Source: a virus. Taken from it: 64,000 bases of DNA. Under the pieces are notes generated by a model, which saw only the letters and a list, made by a program, of their open reading frames with translations, was not told the DNA's origin and did not search any database. Positions within the stretch are counted from its first letter, which is position 1, and each line of letters begins with the position of its first letter. The stretch is from positions 1 through 64,000 of IMG/VR virus record IMGVR_UViG_3300008108_000109; one strand, written 5' to 3'. Below are positions 37,935 through 46,642 of this stretch, piece by piece. The position numbers were made by a program, and so were the translations under genes.

Positions 37935-39572
37935 ATGGCAAAACTATTTGGATTCTCTATAGAGGATAATAGTAAAAAATCACCAGGAGTGGTCTCCCCC
38001 GTACCTCAAAATAATGAGGACGGGGTTGACTATTATCTAACTAGTGGATTTTTTGGGTCGTATGTAGATATTGAAGGTGTATATAAAACAGAATATGATT
38101 TAATTAAAAGATACAGAGAGATGGCTTTACATCCAGAAGTGGATGGTGCAATTGAAGATATTGTTAATGAAGCAATCGTAAGTGATACTAATGATAGTCC
38201 CGTTCAAATAGATTTAGATAACTTAAGTGCCAGTGATGGACTTAAGAAAAAGATACGAGAAGAATTTAAATATATTTTAGAAATGATGGACTTTGATAAA
38301 AAAAGTCATGAGATTTATAGGAATTGGTATGTTGATGGTAGATTATATTATCATAAGGTAATTGATTTAAAAAATCCTCAAGAAGGAATTCAAGAATTGA
38401 GATATATTGATGCTCTTAAAATGCGTCATATTAGACAGGCTGCAAAAAATAAAAAAGATGATGCTAGACTATCTCCATCTGGAGAAAAAAATCCATTAGA
38501 TTCTGGATTCCCAGATATTCAAGAATATTTTCTTTATAACAATTCATCAAACCAACTTGGGGTTATTAGTGGCGGTAATGCAACCCAAGGAATTAAATTT
38601 TCAAAAGACTCTATCACATATTGCACTTCTGGTCTTGTTGATAGAAATAAAAATCTAACGTTGTCATATTTACACAAAGCAATTAAATCTCTCAATCAAC
38701 TTCGTATGATTGAAGATAGTCTTGTTATTTACAGATTATCTCGTGCCCCAGAACGTAGAATATTTTATATTGATGTGGGCAATCTTCCAAAGATGAAAGC
38801 GGAGCAATACCTCCGTGATGTAATGATGAGATATAGAAACAAACTTGTATATGATGCAAATACGGGTGAGATCCGTGATGATAAAAAATACATGAGTATG
38901 CTTGAAGATTTTTGGCTTCCAAGAAGAGAAGGTGGAAGAGGAACTGAAATCTCAACACTTCCTGGTGGACAAAATCTTGGTGAATTATCAGATATTAAAT
39001 ACTTCCAAGAAAAATTATATCGATCACTTAACGTCCCTTCGTCAAGAATTGGTGGGCAAGAAGGTTTTAATTTAGGTCGTTCTTCTGAGATTTTAAGAGA
39101 TGAACTTAAGTTTACAAAATTTGTTGGTAGACTTAGAAAAAGATTTTCTAATATGTTCAACGACATGTTAAGAACTCAATTACTTTTAAAAAATATTGTT
39201 AGTCCAGAAGATTGGGAATTAATGGAAGAGCATATTCAATATGATTTCTTATATGATAATCATTTTTCTGAACTTAAAGATGCAGAATTAATGACTGAAA
39301 GACTGAATATTGCTGCTACTGCAGAACCTTATATTGGTAAGTATTATTCCCAAGATTATGTAAGAAGAAAGATTCTTAGACAAACAGATGAAGAAATTAT
39401 TGAGCAGGATAAATTAATCAAACAAGAAATTAAAAAGGGCATCATACCAGATCCAAATGCACCAATTGATCCAGTAACTGGACAACCAATGCAAACTCCT
39501 GCTGGTGGAGATTCTATCGACGGTGCTTCTGGTGGAGTTCCAGTAGATCCAGAGGCACCAACAATAACTTAA
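37935..39572 (+). CDS. 20: Portal protein gp20
   Basis: 545 residues; T4 gp20 is 524. Typical segments are YREMALHPEVDGAIEDIVNEAIV (about residue 57-79), LPKMKAEQYLRDVMMRYRNKLVYD (about residue 283-306) and FWLPRREGGRGTEISTLPGG (about residue 326-345), the marker used to type cyanophages. The dodecameric portal sits at the packaging vertex, engages gp17 and later the neck. The C-terminus is Pro/Gly-rich (DPNAPIDPVTGQPMQTP). The next gene on this strand is not a head gene as in T4 but an oxygenase-like protein. Confidence 0.93.
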   Translation: MAKLFGFSIEDNSKKSPGVVSPVPQNNEDGVDYYLTSGFFGSYVDIEGVYKTEYDLIKRYREMALHPEVDGAIEDIVNEAIVSDTNDSPVQIDLDNLSASDGLKKKIREEFKYILEMMDFDKKSHEIYRNWYVDGRLYYHKVIDLKNPQEGIQELRYIDALKMRHIRQAAKNKKDDARLSPSGEKNPLDSGFPDIQEYFLYNNSSNQLGVISGGNATQGIKFSKDSITYCTSGLVDRNKNLTLSYLHKAIKSLNQLRMIEDSLVIYRLSRAPERRIFYIDVGNLPKMKAEQYLRDVMMRYRNKLVYDANTGEIRDDKKYMSMLEDFWLPRREGGRGTEISTLPGGQNLGELSDIKYFQEKLYRSLNVPSSRIGGQEGFNLGRSSEILRDELKFTKFVGRLRKRFSNMFNDMLRTQLLLKNIVSPEDWELMEEHIQYDFLYDNHFSELKDAELMTERLNIAATAEPYIGKYYSQDYVRRKILRQTDEEIIEQDKLIKQEIKKGIIPDPNAPIDPVTGQPMQTPAGGDSIDGASGGVPVDPEAPTIT

Positions 39573-39586
39573 AATATTTTTTTATT

Positions 39587-40249
39587 ATGAATAGATATCA
39601 TAGATTTTTAGATATTAAGAATTACATTCCTAATATCGATACTTCAAAGTATCAAACTGAAGGAATGAGATGGCCAGAATTTCATAAACAACTACAATTT
39701 AGTGACCTAAACAATGATAAAATTTTGCCATGGTTGAATAGTTTAGGATTTACTTCACACTGGATTGAATTTTTTTATACACCACCTCATGATGATGGAG
39801 TTATACACTCTGACAATGTTTATTATGCCGATTGGGCAAAATTAATATTTCAATTTGGTGCTAAGGGTAGCACCATGAGATGGTGGAGTTCTGATATGGT
39901 ATTAAGAGTAAGTACTAGTGCTGAGCAAGTTAGTTCAACAATAATTCCAGAAAGAAGTCAATATACTGTTGGCGACAGAACAAATGATCATTATCATGGA
40001 CAAGTTTTAGTAAGTAAAGAAGAATACTGTAAAAAAGAATATGAAGTTGAAATTGGAACTTGTGGATTAGTAAATGTTGGTCCTCTTCATAGTTCACACA
40101 ATCCAACAGGAGATAAAAGATTTACAGTAACTATAGCACTAATTGACAAAGATAAAGATTATGAACATAGAATTTTATGGGATGAAGCACTAGAAGCGTT
40201 CAAACCTTACATAATTGATTCTTCAATAGACCTTTGCGACGCAGTATAA
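39587..40249 (+). CDS. Putative 2-oxoglutarate/Fe(II)-dependent oxygenase
   Basis: 220 residues. A possible iron-binding facial triad is HSD (H74, D76) plus H168 or H171 in GPLHSSHNPTG, followed by R178 in KRFTVTIAL, the place of the 2-oxoglutarate-binding Arg. The strand AKLIFQFGAKGSTMRWW between them fits a double-stranded beta-helix. The assignment is from motif spacing only; a related non-catalytic cupin cannot be excluded. The substrate is unknown. It follows gp20 by 14 bases on the plus strand and overlaps the convergent radical SAM gene by 50 bases. It may belong functionally with that cassette (inference). Confidence 0.55.
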   Translation: MNRYHRFLDIKNYIPNIDTSKYQTEGMRWPEFHKQLQFSDLNNDKILPWLNSLGFTSHWIEFFYTPPHDDGVIHSDNVYYADWAKLIFQFGAKGSTMRWWSSDMVLRVSTSAEQVSSTIIPERSQYTVGDRTNDHYHGQVLVSKEEYCKKEYEVEIGTCGLVNVGPLHSSHNPTGDKRFTVTIALIDKDKDYEHRILWDEALEAFKPYIIDSSIDLCDAV

Positions 40250-41966
40250 AAACTGTGTGGGGGTCGTTTTTGTCAAATTCTTTAAACTCAGTATCTACCA
40301 GATATTTACTATCAGAGCATTCAAGATAAAATGGATAGATTACATTCTCATCAAAAATGAATGCTCTTTGTAGTTTTAATATATCAGAATCTACAGAACA
40401 AAATAAATTACTCACATCTTCTGCCATTTTAAATATCATATTTTTATTATTGAACATAAAAGCAAAACTTCCTGCATGTAAGGTATGTCCATGCTTGCCA
40501 GTATCAAGTATTTTTCCAGTTTTCATATAATGACTTACTGCCCGCTCAATCTCTCTATAGTGATTGCCAATGATACCATTATCATTTTTAACATATTCAA
40601 ATAAAGAATCATAAAATTTTCTGTATGATATGTTTAGATCATTGAAGAAGTGCTTTGCAATTAATTGAGTATATCCTGCTATATGGAATTGAATTATTAA
40701 CCATCCATACATATATGCTTCAATTAGTTCATCATTGCTCATAGTATTTGTTTCTGATATTAGCTCTATAACTTCTTTTATATCATATTCATCATTGCTG
40801 AATGACATGTAATCTTCTGCCTTAATGGTTTTAATACCGAAAATTTCTCTAGAAGTCGCACTATTTAATTCAGTATCTCCAAACATTTGGCAGAACCAAA
40901 CGTCAATTGATTCATGTTGCCCACACTCAAGAATTTTTGAAAATCCATCTTTCCAACTATCTAGAGTTTCATCTGGAAGACCAAGGATAAGTTCAGTATA
41001 TGTTTTTACTCCATACTTTTTACTTTTCTCAATTTGTTCTGAGATTTTATTAATACTCATATTTTTACGCTTAATTGACTTAAGCGTTGGTTCATTCATG
41101 GTTTGAACACTTAATGTTACACCTCTACTAATGTCTCCAAGGATTTGTGCAATCTCAAAAATAACTTCGGTAGAATTTTTTGAGTATTGGACATTGATTG
41201 CTTCCAGTTTTCCTTTATCTGCTGCTTTTCTAAACAATTTTGCAATCTCAACATCACGTTCTTTGAACATACCAAAATTTGCATCAGCATTAAAAATGAA
41301 TCCAACATTATGCTTTGCTGCCCAATCAATATCTTCTTCAACTCTCGTTATATCAAAGTGCTTTACTTTTTGATATGTCATTCCACCCCAATCACAATAA
41401 GTGCATCTGTGGGGACATCCGCGATTTGTTTCTATAGTCATTGACCATAAAACATTTGGATTATCATCAATAATTTTGTCGAAGATTCCCATTTGATAGG
41501 GACTAGGAAAATCTAAAGACTCAATTCTTTGTTTTACATATAGTCTTTCAAATGATTCTTTATTTGCAATTTTTCTAAGGAGATCTAAAAATGCCTCTTC
41601 ACCTTCAGATACTATAATACAATCAATAAAATCATACTCCAATAATTTACGAGTTGCTTGAGGACCACCAAATTCAATAATACAATTTGGATATTTTTCT
41701 TTAATTAATTTTGCTACATGTAAATTATACTGTTCATTCCATATGTAACAACTAAATGCACAAATTGAAGGGTTATCCAATCTATCAATAAGTTCTTTTG
41801 GATTCTCTCTTTTAAAAATTAAGTCTTTTAAATTATATTCTTCAATAATATCATTGAACTGAGAACAGTATGCCCACAAGCAACCAACACTATATGGTAA
41901 CCAATAAGTATCTTCATTTCTAACTTCAACCGCATATTGTGGTTGAAACATGTAAAGATTTTTCAT
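40200..41966 (-). CDS. B12-domain-type radical SAM protein, copy C
   Basis: 588 residues. The N-terminal 150 residues resemble a cobalamin-binding-type Rossmann domain (ICAFSCYIWNEQYN, then IIEFGGPQA), but no DxHxxG histidine motif is seen, so cobalamin binding would have to be His-off. The radical SAM core has CPHRCTYC (C184, C188, C191) for the 4Fe-4S cluster, followed by LSVQTMNEPTLKSIKRKN and TYTELILGLPDETLDSWKDG. A C-terminal region of about 230 residues is family-specific. The enzyme type generates a 5'-deoxyadenosyl radical; the substrate is unknown. It is the last gene of a minus-strand operon, its ATG overlapping the stop of copy B, and its 3' end overlaps the convergent oxygenase gene. 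Part of the DNA is identical to copy B. Confidence 0.8.
   Translation of the reverse strand: MKNLYMFQPQYAVEVRNEDTYWLPYSVGCLWAYCSQFNDIIEEYNLKDLIFKRENPKELIDRLDNPSICAFSCYIWNEQYNLHVAKLIKEKYPNCIIEFGGPQATRKLLEYDFIDCIIVSEGEEAFLDLLRKIANKESFERLYVKQRIESLDFPSPYQMGIFDKIIDDNPNVLWSMTIETNRGCPHRCTYCDWGGMTYQKVKHFDITRVEEDIDWAAKHNVGFIFNADANFGMFKERDVEIAKLFRKAADKGKLEAINVQYSKNSTEVIFEIAQILGDISRGVTLSVQTMNEPTLKSIKRKNMSINKISEQIEKSKKYGVKTYTELILGLPDETLDSWKDGFSKILECGQHESIDVWFCQMFGDTELNSATSREIFGIKTIKAEDYMSFSNDEYDIKEVIELISETNTMSNDELIEAYMYGWLIIQFHIAGYTQLIAKHFFNDLNISYRKFYDSLFEYVKNDNGIIGNHYREIERAVSHYMKTGKILDTGKHGHTLHAGSFAFMFNNKNMIFKMAEDVSNLFCSVDSDILKLQRAFIFDENVIYPFYLECSDSKYLVDTEFKEFDKNDPHTVFILRRKGLLKNQLCKV
40237..40271 (+). 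terminator. Possible intrinsic terminator after the oxygenase gene
   Basis: CGAC and GCAGT pair with ACTGT and GTCG around an A-rich loop, with one G-T wobble and an unpaired G-rich segment, followed by five T at 40267-40271. It lies where plus-strand transcripts would run into the convergent radical SAM genes. The stem is imperfect. Confidence 0.35.
41652..41714 (-). repeat. 63-bp direct repeat, unit in radical SAM copy C
   Basis: These 63 bases are identical to 43445-43507 in copy B. They encode the IIEFGGPQAT region of the N-terminal domain. The equivalent stretch in copy A (around 45810) has diverged. Confidence 0.85.
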
Positions 41967-43762
41967 AATTTTACTATGGTGTTTTTATCAAGACCTTTTC
42001 TTTTTAATACCCACATATCATACCTTTCACTTTCTTCTCGGGCATTGCAAATATTATATTGGGTCTCCTTATCTTCCCAAGTATCCAAATCAAACGGTAA
42101 AGATAATTTAATAGGATATTCTATATTTGGATTATATACAAATTCTTTTTGCATTGTAAGAATAGAATCTTCAACTTCCCAACAATTATTAATTAACTCA
42201 AATGTGTGTTCTTTATTATCCCAAAATAATTTATAGTCTGTTGCCATAGACATTTCTAACGCATGTCCAGTACTGTCTATAACTTTACCAGTAGTCATGT
42301 AATTGTATATTTTATCATAAAGATTTTTATAGTGATTGCCAAATAATACTGAATCATTTTTTATACAATCAAATAATTTATCATAAAATTTTCTGTAGGA
42401 AATTTGTTTTTTATTTCTATAATATTTTGATACTATTTGAGAGTATCCATTAATATGAAATTGAACAATCATCCAACTGTAAAGATATGCTTCAACTAAT
42501 TCTTTAGTGTTTAATGTATTTGTTGCTTTAATAATCTCTACTGTTTCTTTTATCTCGACACAATCTTTTGTGTTTGTGAAGGAAACATAATCTTCTGCAT
42601 GAACAGTTTCAATGCCATAAACTTCTCTTGATAAAGCACTATTAAGTTCTGTGTTACCAAACACCTGACAAAACCAAACATCAATTGATTCGTGTTGTCC
42701 ACATTCAAGTAATGTACAAAGTCCTTCTTTCCAAGATTCTAAGGTTTCGTCTGGAAGACCAAGAATTAATTCCGAATATGTACGAACCCCCCATTTTTTT
42801 GCTAGTTGCATATGTCCTGCTAAATCTTTTATATGAAGATTCTTTCTTTTAATTGCTTTTAGTGTTGGTTGGTTCATACTCTGAACACTTACGGTAACAC
42901 CTCTTCTTGCAAATCCTCCCATTTCTTTTGTAATTTCAAAAACAACTTCATTAGAATTTTTAGAATATTGCAGAACAATATCTTCTATTTTGCTATTGGG
43001 ATGATCTCCAGCACTTTTTAACATTTTGGCAATTTCCAAATCTCTCTCAGCAAATATGCCAAAGTTTGCATCTGTCATCATTAAGAATGCAACATTATTA
43101 TCTCGTGCCCAGTTAATATCGTCTTGAACTCGTTGTAAGTTAAATTTAGATATTTTACTCATTGTTGTTCCACCCCAATCACAATAAGTGCATCTGTGGG
43201 GACATCCTCTATTGGATTCAATTACTGTTGCCCAAAGAGTATTTGGATTTTCAGAAACTATTTTATCAAATATTCCAGACTGATATGGACTTGGAAATTC
43301 TAAATCAGTTATTCTTCCTCTCTCATAAACTTTATCAAGTTCATCTCCACGTATACACTTTGTCAATAGATCCAAAAAATTACATTCCCCATCACCACCA
43401 AGCATAATACAATCAATAAAAGAATTATCCTCCAACATTTTTTTAGTTGCTTGAGGACCACCAAATTCAATAATACAATTTGGATATTTTTCTTTAATTA
43501 ATTTTGCAATCGTTAGACAATATTTTTCATTCCAAATATAACAACTAAAAGCACATATGAACGGATCTTCTAATCTTTCTAACAATTTTTCTGGATGTTC
43601 TCTTTTAAAAATTATATCTTTTAGATCATAAAATGAATTAATGTAGTCATACTGAGAACAGTAACTCCACAAACAAGCAACACTATATGGTAACCAATAA
43701 TTATCTTCTTTCCTTACTTCAACAGAATATTGCGGTTGAAATAGATATATATTATTCTTCAT
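41963..43762 (-). CDS. B12-domain-type radical SAM protein, copy B
   Basis: 599 residues, paralogous to its two neighbours and closest to copy C (shared start MKN..Y.FQPQY.VEVR, and a 63-bp identical DNA stretch). The N-terminal Rossmann-like part contains CAFSCYIWNEKY and IIEFGGPQATK without a DxHxxG motif. The cluster motif is CPHRCTYC (C187, C191, C194), then VSVQSMNQPTLKAIKRKN and YSELILGLPDETLESWKEG. The ATG lies within the 3' end of the glycosyltransferase gene (11-base overlap), and the stop overlaps the start of copy C by four bases. It is therefore one transcription unit. The function of the triplication is not known; different substrates or sequential steps are possible. Confidence 0.8.
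   Translation of the reverse strand: MKNNIYLFQPQYSVEVRKEDNYWLPYSVACLWSYCSQYDYINSFYDLKDIIFKREHPEKLLERLEDPFICAFSCYIWNEKYCLTIAKLIKEKYPNCIIEFGGPQATKKMLEDNSFIDCIMLGGDGECNFLDLLTKCIRGDELDKVYERGRITDLEFPSPYQSGIFDKIVSENPNTLWATVIESNRGCPHRCTYCDWGGTTMSKISKFNLQRVQDDINWARDNNVAFLMMTDANFGIFAERDLEIAKMLKSAGDHPNSKIEDIVLQYSKNSNEVVFEITKEMGGFARRGVTVSVQSMNQPTLKAIKRKNLHIKDLAGHMQLAKKWGVRTYSELILGLPDETLESWKEGLCTLLECGQHESIDVWFCQVFGNTELNSALSREVYGIETVHAEDYVSFTNTKDCVEIKETVEIIKATNTLNTKELVEAYLYSWMIVQFHINGYSQIVSKYYRNKKQISYRKFYDKLFDCIKNDSVLFGNHYKNLYDKIYNYMTTGKVIDSTGHALEMSMATDYKLFWDNKEHTFELINNCWEVEDSILTMQKEFVYNPNIEYPIKLSLPFDLDTWEDKETQYNICNAREESERYDMWVLKRKGLDKNTIVKL
43445..43507 (-). repeat. 63-bp direct repeat, unit in radical SAM copy B
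   Basis: Identical to 41652-41714 in copy C, 1793 bases away in the same orientation. A second identical stretch encoding the cluster-binding motif is shared around 41391 and 43171. This suggests recent duplication or gene conversion. Confidence 0.85.
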
Positions 43763-44545
43763 AATTTAATCTTTTTTCCAACGCTTTATCGTAAAAATAT
43801 TTATTGTCCCATCTGCGGATATTTCTTTCCATAAGTATATCATTATCTTTTCCATATGTAAAAAATTCATCTAAAGTAAAATTATCTTTATCGTGATGCC
43901 ACCACTCATGATAGGCTTCATAACATTTTACAAAACTAAGTTTTGGATTCCAGGATAATTCTCCAAAAGGACCTTGATGACTGATTCCCGCAAAATATGG
44001 ATTAATAGGAATAAGAGGAATTGAATAACAATTTCCAGATTGATTTATATAGTAATCTGGACCTCCAGAAGTTCCGTCATAATTTTTATCATCATGTATT
44101 CCAGAATTTCTATTTAAATAAAAAGAATTTGAAATGTTATAATCAAACTTAAATTTACCACCAAAAAAATGGAGATCTAAAAGTTTTTCAACATATTCTC
44201 TTTTTAGTAAAGATGCTCCTAATGAATATTCTGGTTGGGTTGGATGCAAATAAAATGGAATTTTGTAAGGAGTTTCAAATCCAAGTTGAATGCAATCCCA
44301 ATCATATGGAAGTCTATCCATAAATTCTTCCCATTTAAAATGCCACAAAGGCATTAGAGATAAATCATAATCATCTTCCATAAAAATAAAAAATGGATCA
44401 GTTGTTGTTAATATCCATTCCTCAAAAAATGTAAAAATAAGAGAAGCATACCAATTTATCCACTGGCAAGTATCTTTTGAATATGATCCAGATAATTTAT
44501 TTAAAAAATCTTTTGGTGGTAAATAATTGGAAAATTATCTAACAT
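43752..44545 (-). pseudogene. GT25-like glycosyltransferase, apparently frameshifted near its start
   Basis: The body (from 44534 down to 43752) encodes a glycosyltransferase-like protein: a FFIFMEDDYDLSL motif like the EDD of GT25 enzymes, LGFETPYKIP, and GASLLKREYVEKLLDL. The only ATG in this frame is inside the motif (44381) and would give 209 residues lacking the N-terminal strand. Upstream the frame stays open to 44534 with sensible sequence (NYLPPKDFLNKLSGSYSKD). An ATG at 44545, overlapping the stop of copy A, begins MLDNF in another frame and stops 14 codons later. Adding one T to the TTTT run (44531-44534, minus strand) joins both parts into 265 residues. So either a single-base deletion, a sequence error or a recoding event is present. 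A canonical slippery heptamer is not seen. Confidence 0.7.
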
Positions 44546-46116
44546 AGTGCTTCGGTAAGTCTTCTAGATAGTTCAAATTGAGTTTCTTCACTAGTTAATA
44601 AAGATCTGTCGTTAATATTATAAAGTTCAAAATTATGACCTCTTTTATTTTGTGATAATGTTCCAGTATTCAGATACTGTGTAATTTGTTCTTTTGTTTC
44701 AAAATACTCATCTCTTACTGGATTGTCAAAAGATAAAAGGACTTCTGTTAATAATTCATAGAATTTTCTATAAGTCATTCCACTATTTTTTGAAATCTCT
44801 TTAGTGTGACCATTATAGTGAAAATATCTAATTACCCAGAAGTACATGTAAGCTTCAATCATTTCTTCCGTTGACATAGTATTTGTTTTATTAACAATTA
44901 CAGAATATTCAACAAATCCATGATCTTCAGTATCACCATCAATAGATTCAATTGGCATATAGTTTAATGCATTGACACTTTCTATTCCATATAAGTTTTT
45001 TGATAACTCTGTTGCCAATTCACTATTATTAAGAAGTTGACAGAACCAAACTTCCAAAGAATTATGTTGTCCACATTCCATTACAAGCGATATTCCATCT
45101 TTCCAAGATTCTAAGGTTTCTTCTGGTAAACCTAAAATCATTTCAGTATAAGTTTTAACGTTGTATTTTTGACTCAACTCCATATGACTTTTTAAGTTGT
45201 TTATATGAAGATTTTTTCTTTTGATTGCTTTTAATGTTGGTTGGTTTACACTTTGAACACTAATAGTAATTCCTCTTAGAGTATACACATCAAGTAAAGA
45301 TGCCATTTTAAAAACAACTTCTGTAGAATTTTTGGCATATTGCAAGATAATCTCTTTGACTGAACTATTGTCATCAAACTTTCTTTTCATTAATGCAGCA
45401 ATTTCAAGATCCCTTTCTCTAAACATTCCAAAGTTTGCATCTGCAAGGAATATTGCATCAACATTATGAGTACGTATCCATTCAAGATCTGCTTCAACTC
45501 TGCTCATATCAAAAAAACCAATACTACTTAATATAGTTCCACCCCAATCACAAAATGTACATCTATGAGGGCAACCTCTATTTGTTTCTAAAGTAGTTGC
45601 CCATTGATAATCTGGATGTTTTTTAACTAACATGTCAAAAATTCCAGATTGATATGGACTTGGATAGTCTAAAGACTCTAATCTTTTTTTATCATAAACT
45701 TTAGGTATCTCTTGTTTATTTAAAATACGAGTTAAAATATCGTAAAAACTTTCTTCTCCTTCAGCAACTATAATAGTATCAATAAAATCATATTGATCTT
45801 GCATTTTTACACATGCCTGTGGTCCACCAAATTCAATAATACAATTTGGGAATTTTTCTTTGATAAGTTTGGCAATACCTAAACAATATTGTTCATTCCA
45901 AACGTAAGTACTAAATGCACATATTGCTGGGTTATCTAATCTTTCTAACAATTCTTTAGGATTCTCTCTCTTAAAAATTACATCCTTTAAAATATAATTT
46001 TCTTGTATTTCTGGAAATTGGCTACAGTAGCTCCATATGCAAGATACTGCATAAGGTAACCAATATTTTATCTTCCGATTACGCTTATACTGTGGTTGAA
46101 ACAAGTAGACATTCAT
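44539..46116 (-). CDS. B12-domain-type radical SAM protein, copy A
   Basis: 525 residues from the ATG at 46116; this start aligns with the paralogs (MNVYLFQPQY), whereas the frame reaches a TTG at 46128. It has AFSTYVWNEQYC and IIEFGGPQAC in the N-terminal domain, and CPHRCTFC (C182, C186, C189 counted from the 46116 start) for the iron-sulfur cluster. SVQSVNQPTLKAIKRKN and TEMILGLPEETLESWKDG follow. It is the first gene of the minus-strand cassette and the most diverged of the three copies. The C-terminal region is shorter than in copies B and C. Its stop overlaps the apparent start of the glycosyltransferase gene. The operon promoter must lie in the short divergent gap 46117-46176, where I cannot place it with confidence. 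Confidence 0.8.
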   Translation of the reverse strand: MNVYLFQPQYKRNRKIKYWLPYAVSCIWSYCSQFPEIQENYILKDVIFKRENPKELLERLDNPAICAFSTYVWNEQYCLGIAKLIKEKFPNCIIEFGGPQACVKMQDQYDFIDTIIVAEGEESFYDILTRILNKQEIPKVYDKKRLESLDYPSPYQSGIFDMLVKKHPDYQWATTLETNRGCPHRCTFCDWGGTILSSIGFFDMSRVEADLEWIRTHNVDAIFLADANFGMFRERDLEIAALMKRKFDDNSSVKEIILQYAKNSTEVVFKMASLLDVYTLRGITISVQSVNQPTLKAIKRKNLHINNLKSHMELSQKYNVKTYTEMILGLPEETLESWKDGISLVMECGQHNSLEVWFCQLLNNSELATELSKNLYGIESVNALNYMPIESIDGDTEDHGFVEYSVIVNKTNTMSTEEMIEAYMYFWVIRYFHYNGHTKEISKNSGMTYRKFYELLTEVLLSFDNPVRDEYFETKEQITQYLNTGTLSQNKRGHNFELYNINDRSLLTSEETQFELSRRLTEALC

Positions 46117-46143
46117 AACCAAAATCAATTTATTATATTTATT

Positions 46144-46150
46144 CTAAATA
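46144..46150 (+). promoter_or_regulatory. Late promoter box CTAAATA before the gp67-like gene
   Basis: CTAAATA lies 26 bases before the ATG at 46177, the same distance as the boxes before gp8 and gp20. It restarts plus-strand late transcription after the reverse cassette. Confidence 0.55.
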
Positions 46151-46176
46151 ATGATGGTAGTTAATTTATTAGTAAA

Positions 46177-46332
46177 ATGGAAGATCTCTTAGACATGATT
46201 GTTAGTGATGAAGCTCCACATGCAATCTCTGACAAAATTAAAGAATTGATCTATGCAAAATCTGCAGAAAAGATTGAAGCAATTAGACCAAACGTATCAA
46301 ACGCATTATTTAATTCAGAAGAAGAAGAATAA
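46177..46332 (+). CDS. 67: Prohead core protein gp67-like, 51 aa
   Basis: 51 residues, too short for most gene finders. It starts MEDLLDMIVSDEAP and ends in an acidic FNSEEEE tail. T4 has the small prohead core protein gp67 (80 aa) between gp20 and gp21, and short proteins beginning MEDLLDMIV occupy this place in T4-like cyanophages. The acidic helical character fits a scaffold core peptide cut by the gp21 protease. The assignment combines position and N-terminal pattern; the protein is shorter than in T4. Confidence 0.65.
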   Translation: MEDLLDMIVSDEAPHAISDKIKELIYAKSAEKIEAIRPNVSNALFNSEEEE

Positions 46333-46346
46333 TAAATAACTAAATA
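46330..46346 (+). promoter_or_regulatory. Double late box TAATAAATA / CTAAATA
   Basis: TAATAAATA (46330-46338) overlaps the stop of the gp67-like gene and CTAAATA (46340-46346) follows. The next ATG is at 46361. Two boxes in tandem are seen only here in the window. Confidence 0.5.
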
Positions 46347-46360
46347 GTCTGTTTATAATA

Positions 46361-46636
46361 ATGTCAACACGAATTAAAATTCTGGGGCAGGAATCTGCTC
46401 TTCCAACTACAACGGGAGCGGCGACTAGCTTTAGTGAGGCAACGGTTGTTCGTTTAGTTAATAGTTCAACCTCAGCAGATTATGTAGTTACAGTTGTTGC
46501 AAGTCAAAGTGGGTCTGTTATTGGATCATTTACTTTAATGAGAGCAACTTCTGAACTGTTAGAAAAGTTACCAACACATTGCGTTTACGCTTCAAACGCA
46601 TCTGTTTTGGGTGCAAAAGTAGGATTCACAAACTAA
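46361..46636 (+). CDS. Small beta-rich protein between gp67-like and gp21, 91 aa
   Basis: 91 residues, rich in Ser, Thr and Val with few charged residues (STSADYVVTVVASQSGSVIGSFTLM), suggesting an all-beta fold. In T4, gp68 is at this position, but the sequence here shows no resemblance I can recognise to that core protein, so the T4 name is not given. The pattern and its own late box suggest a small virion protein, for example a head or tail decoration. A longer frame starting at 46579 in another phase is a shadow. Confidence 0.6.
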   Translation: MSTRIKILGQESALPTTTGAATSFSEATVVRLVNSSTSADYVVTVVASQSGSVIGSFTLMRATSELLEKLPTHCVYASNASVLGAKVGFTN

Positions 46637-46642
46637 ACCACA

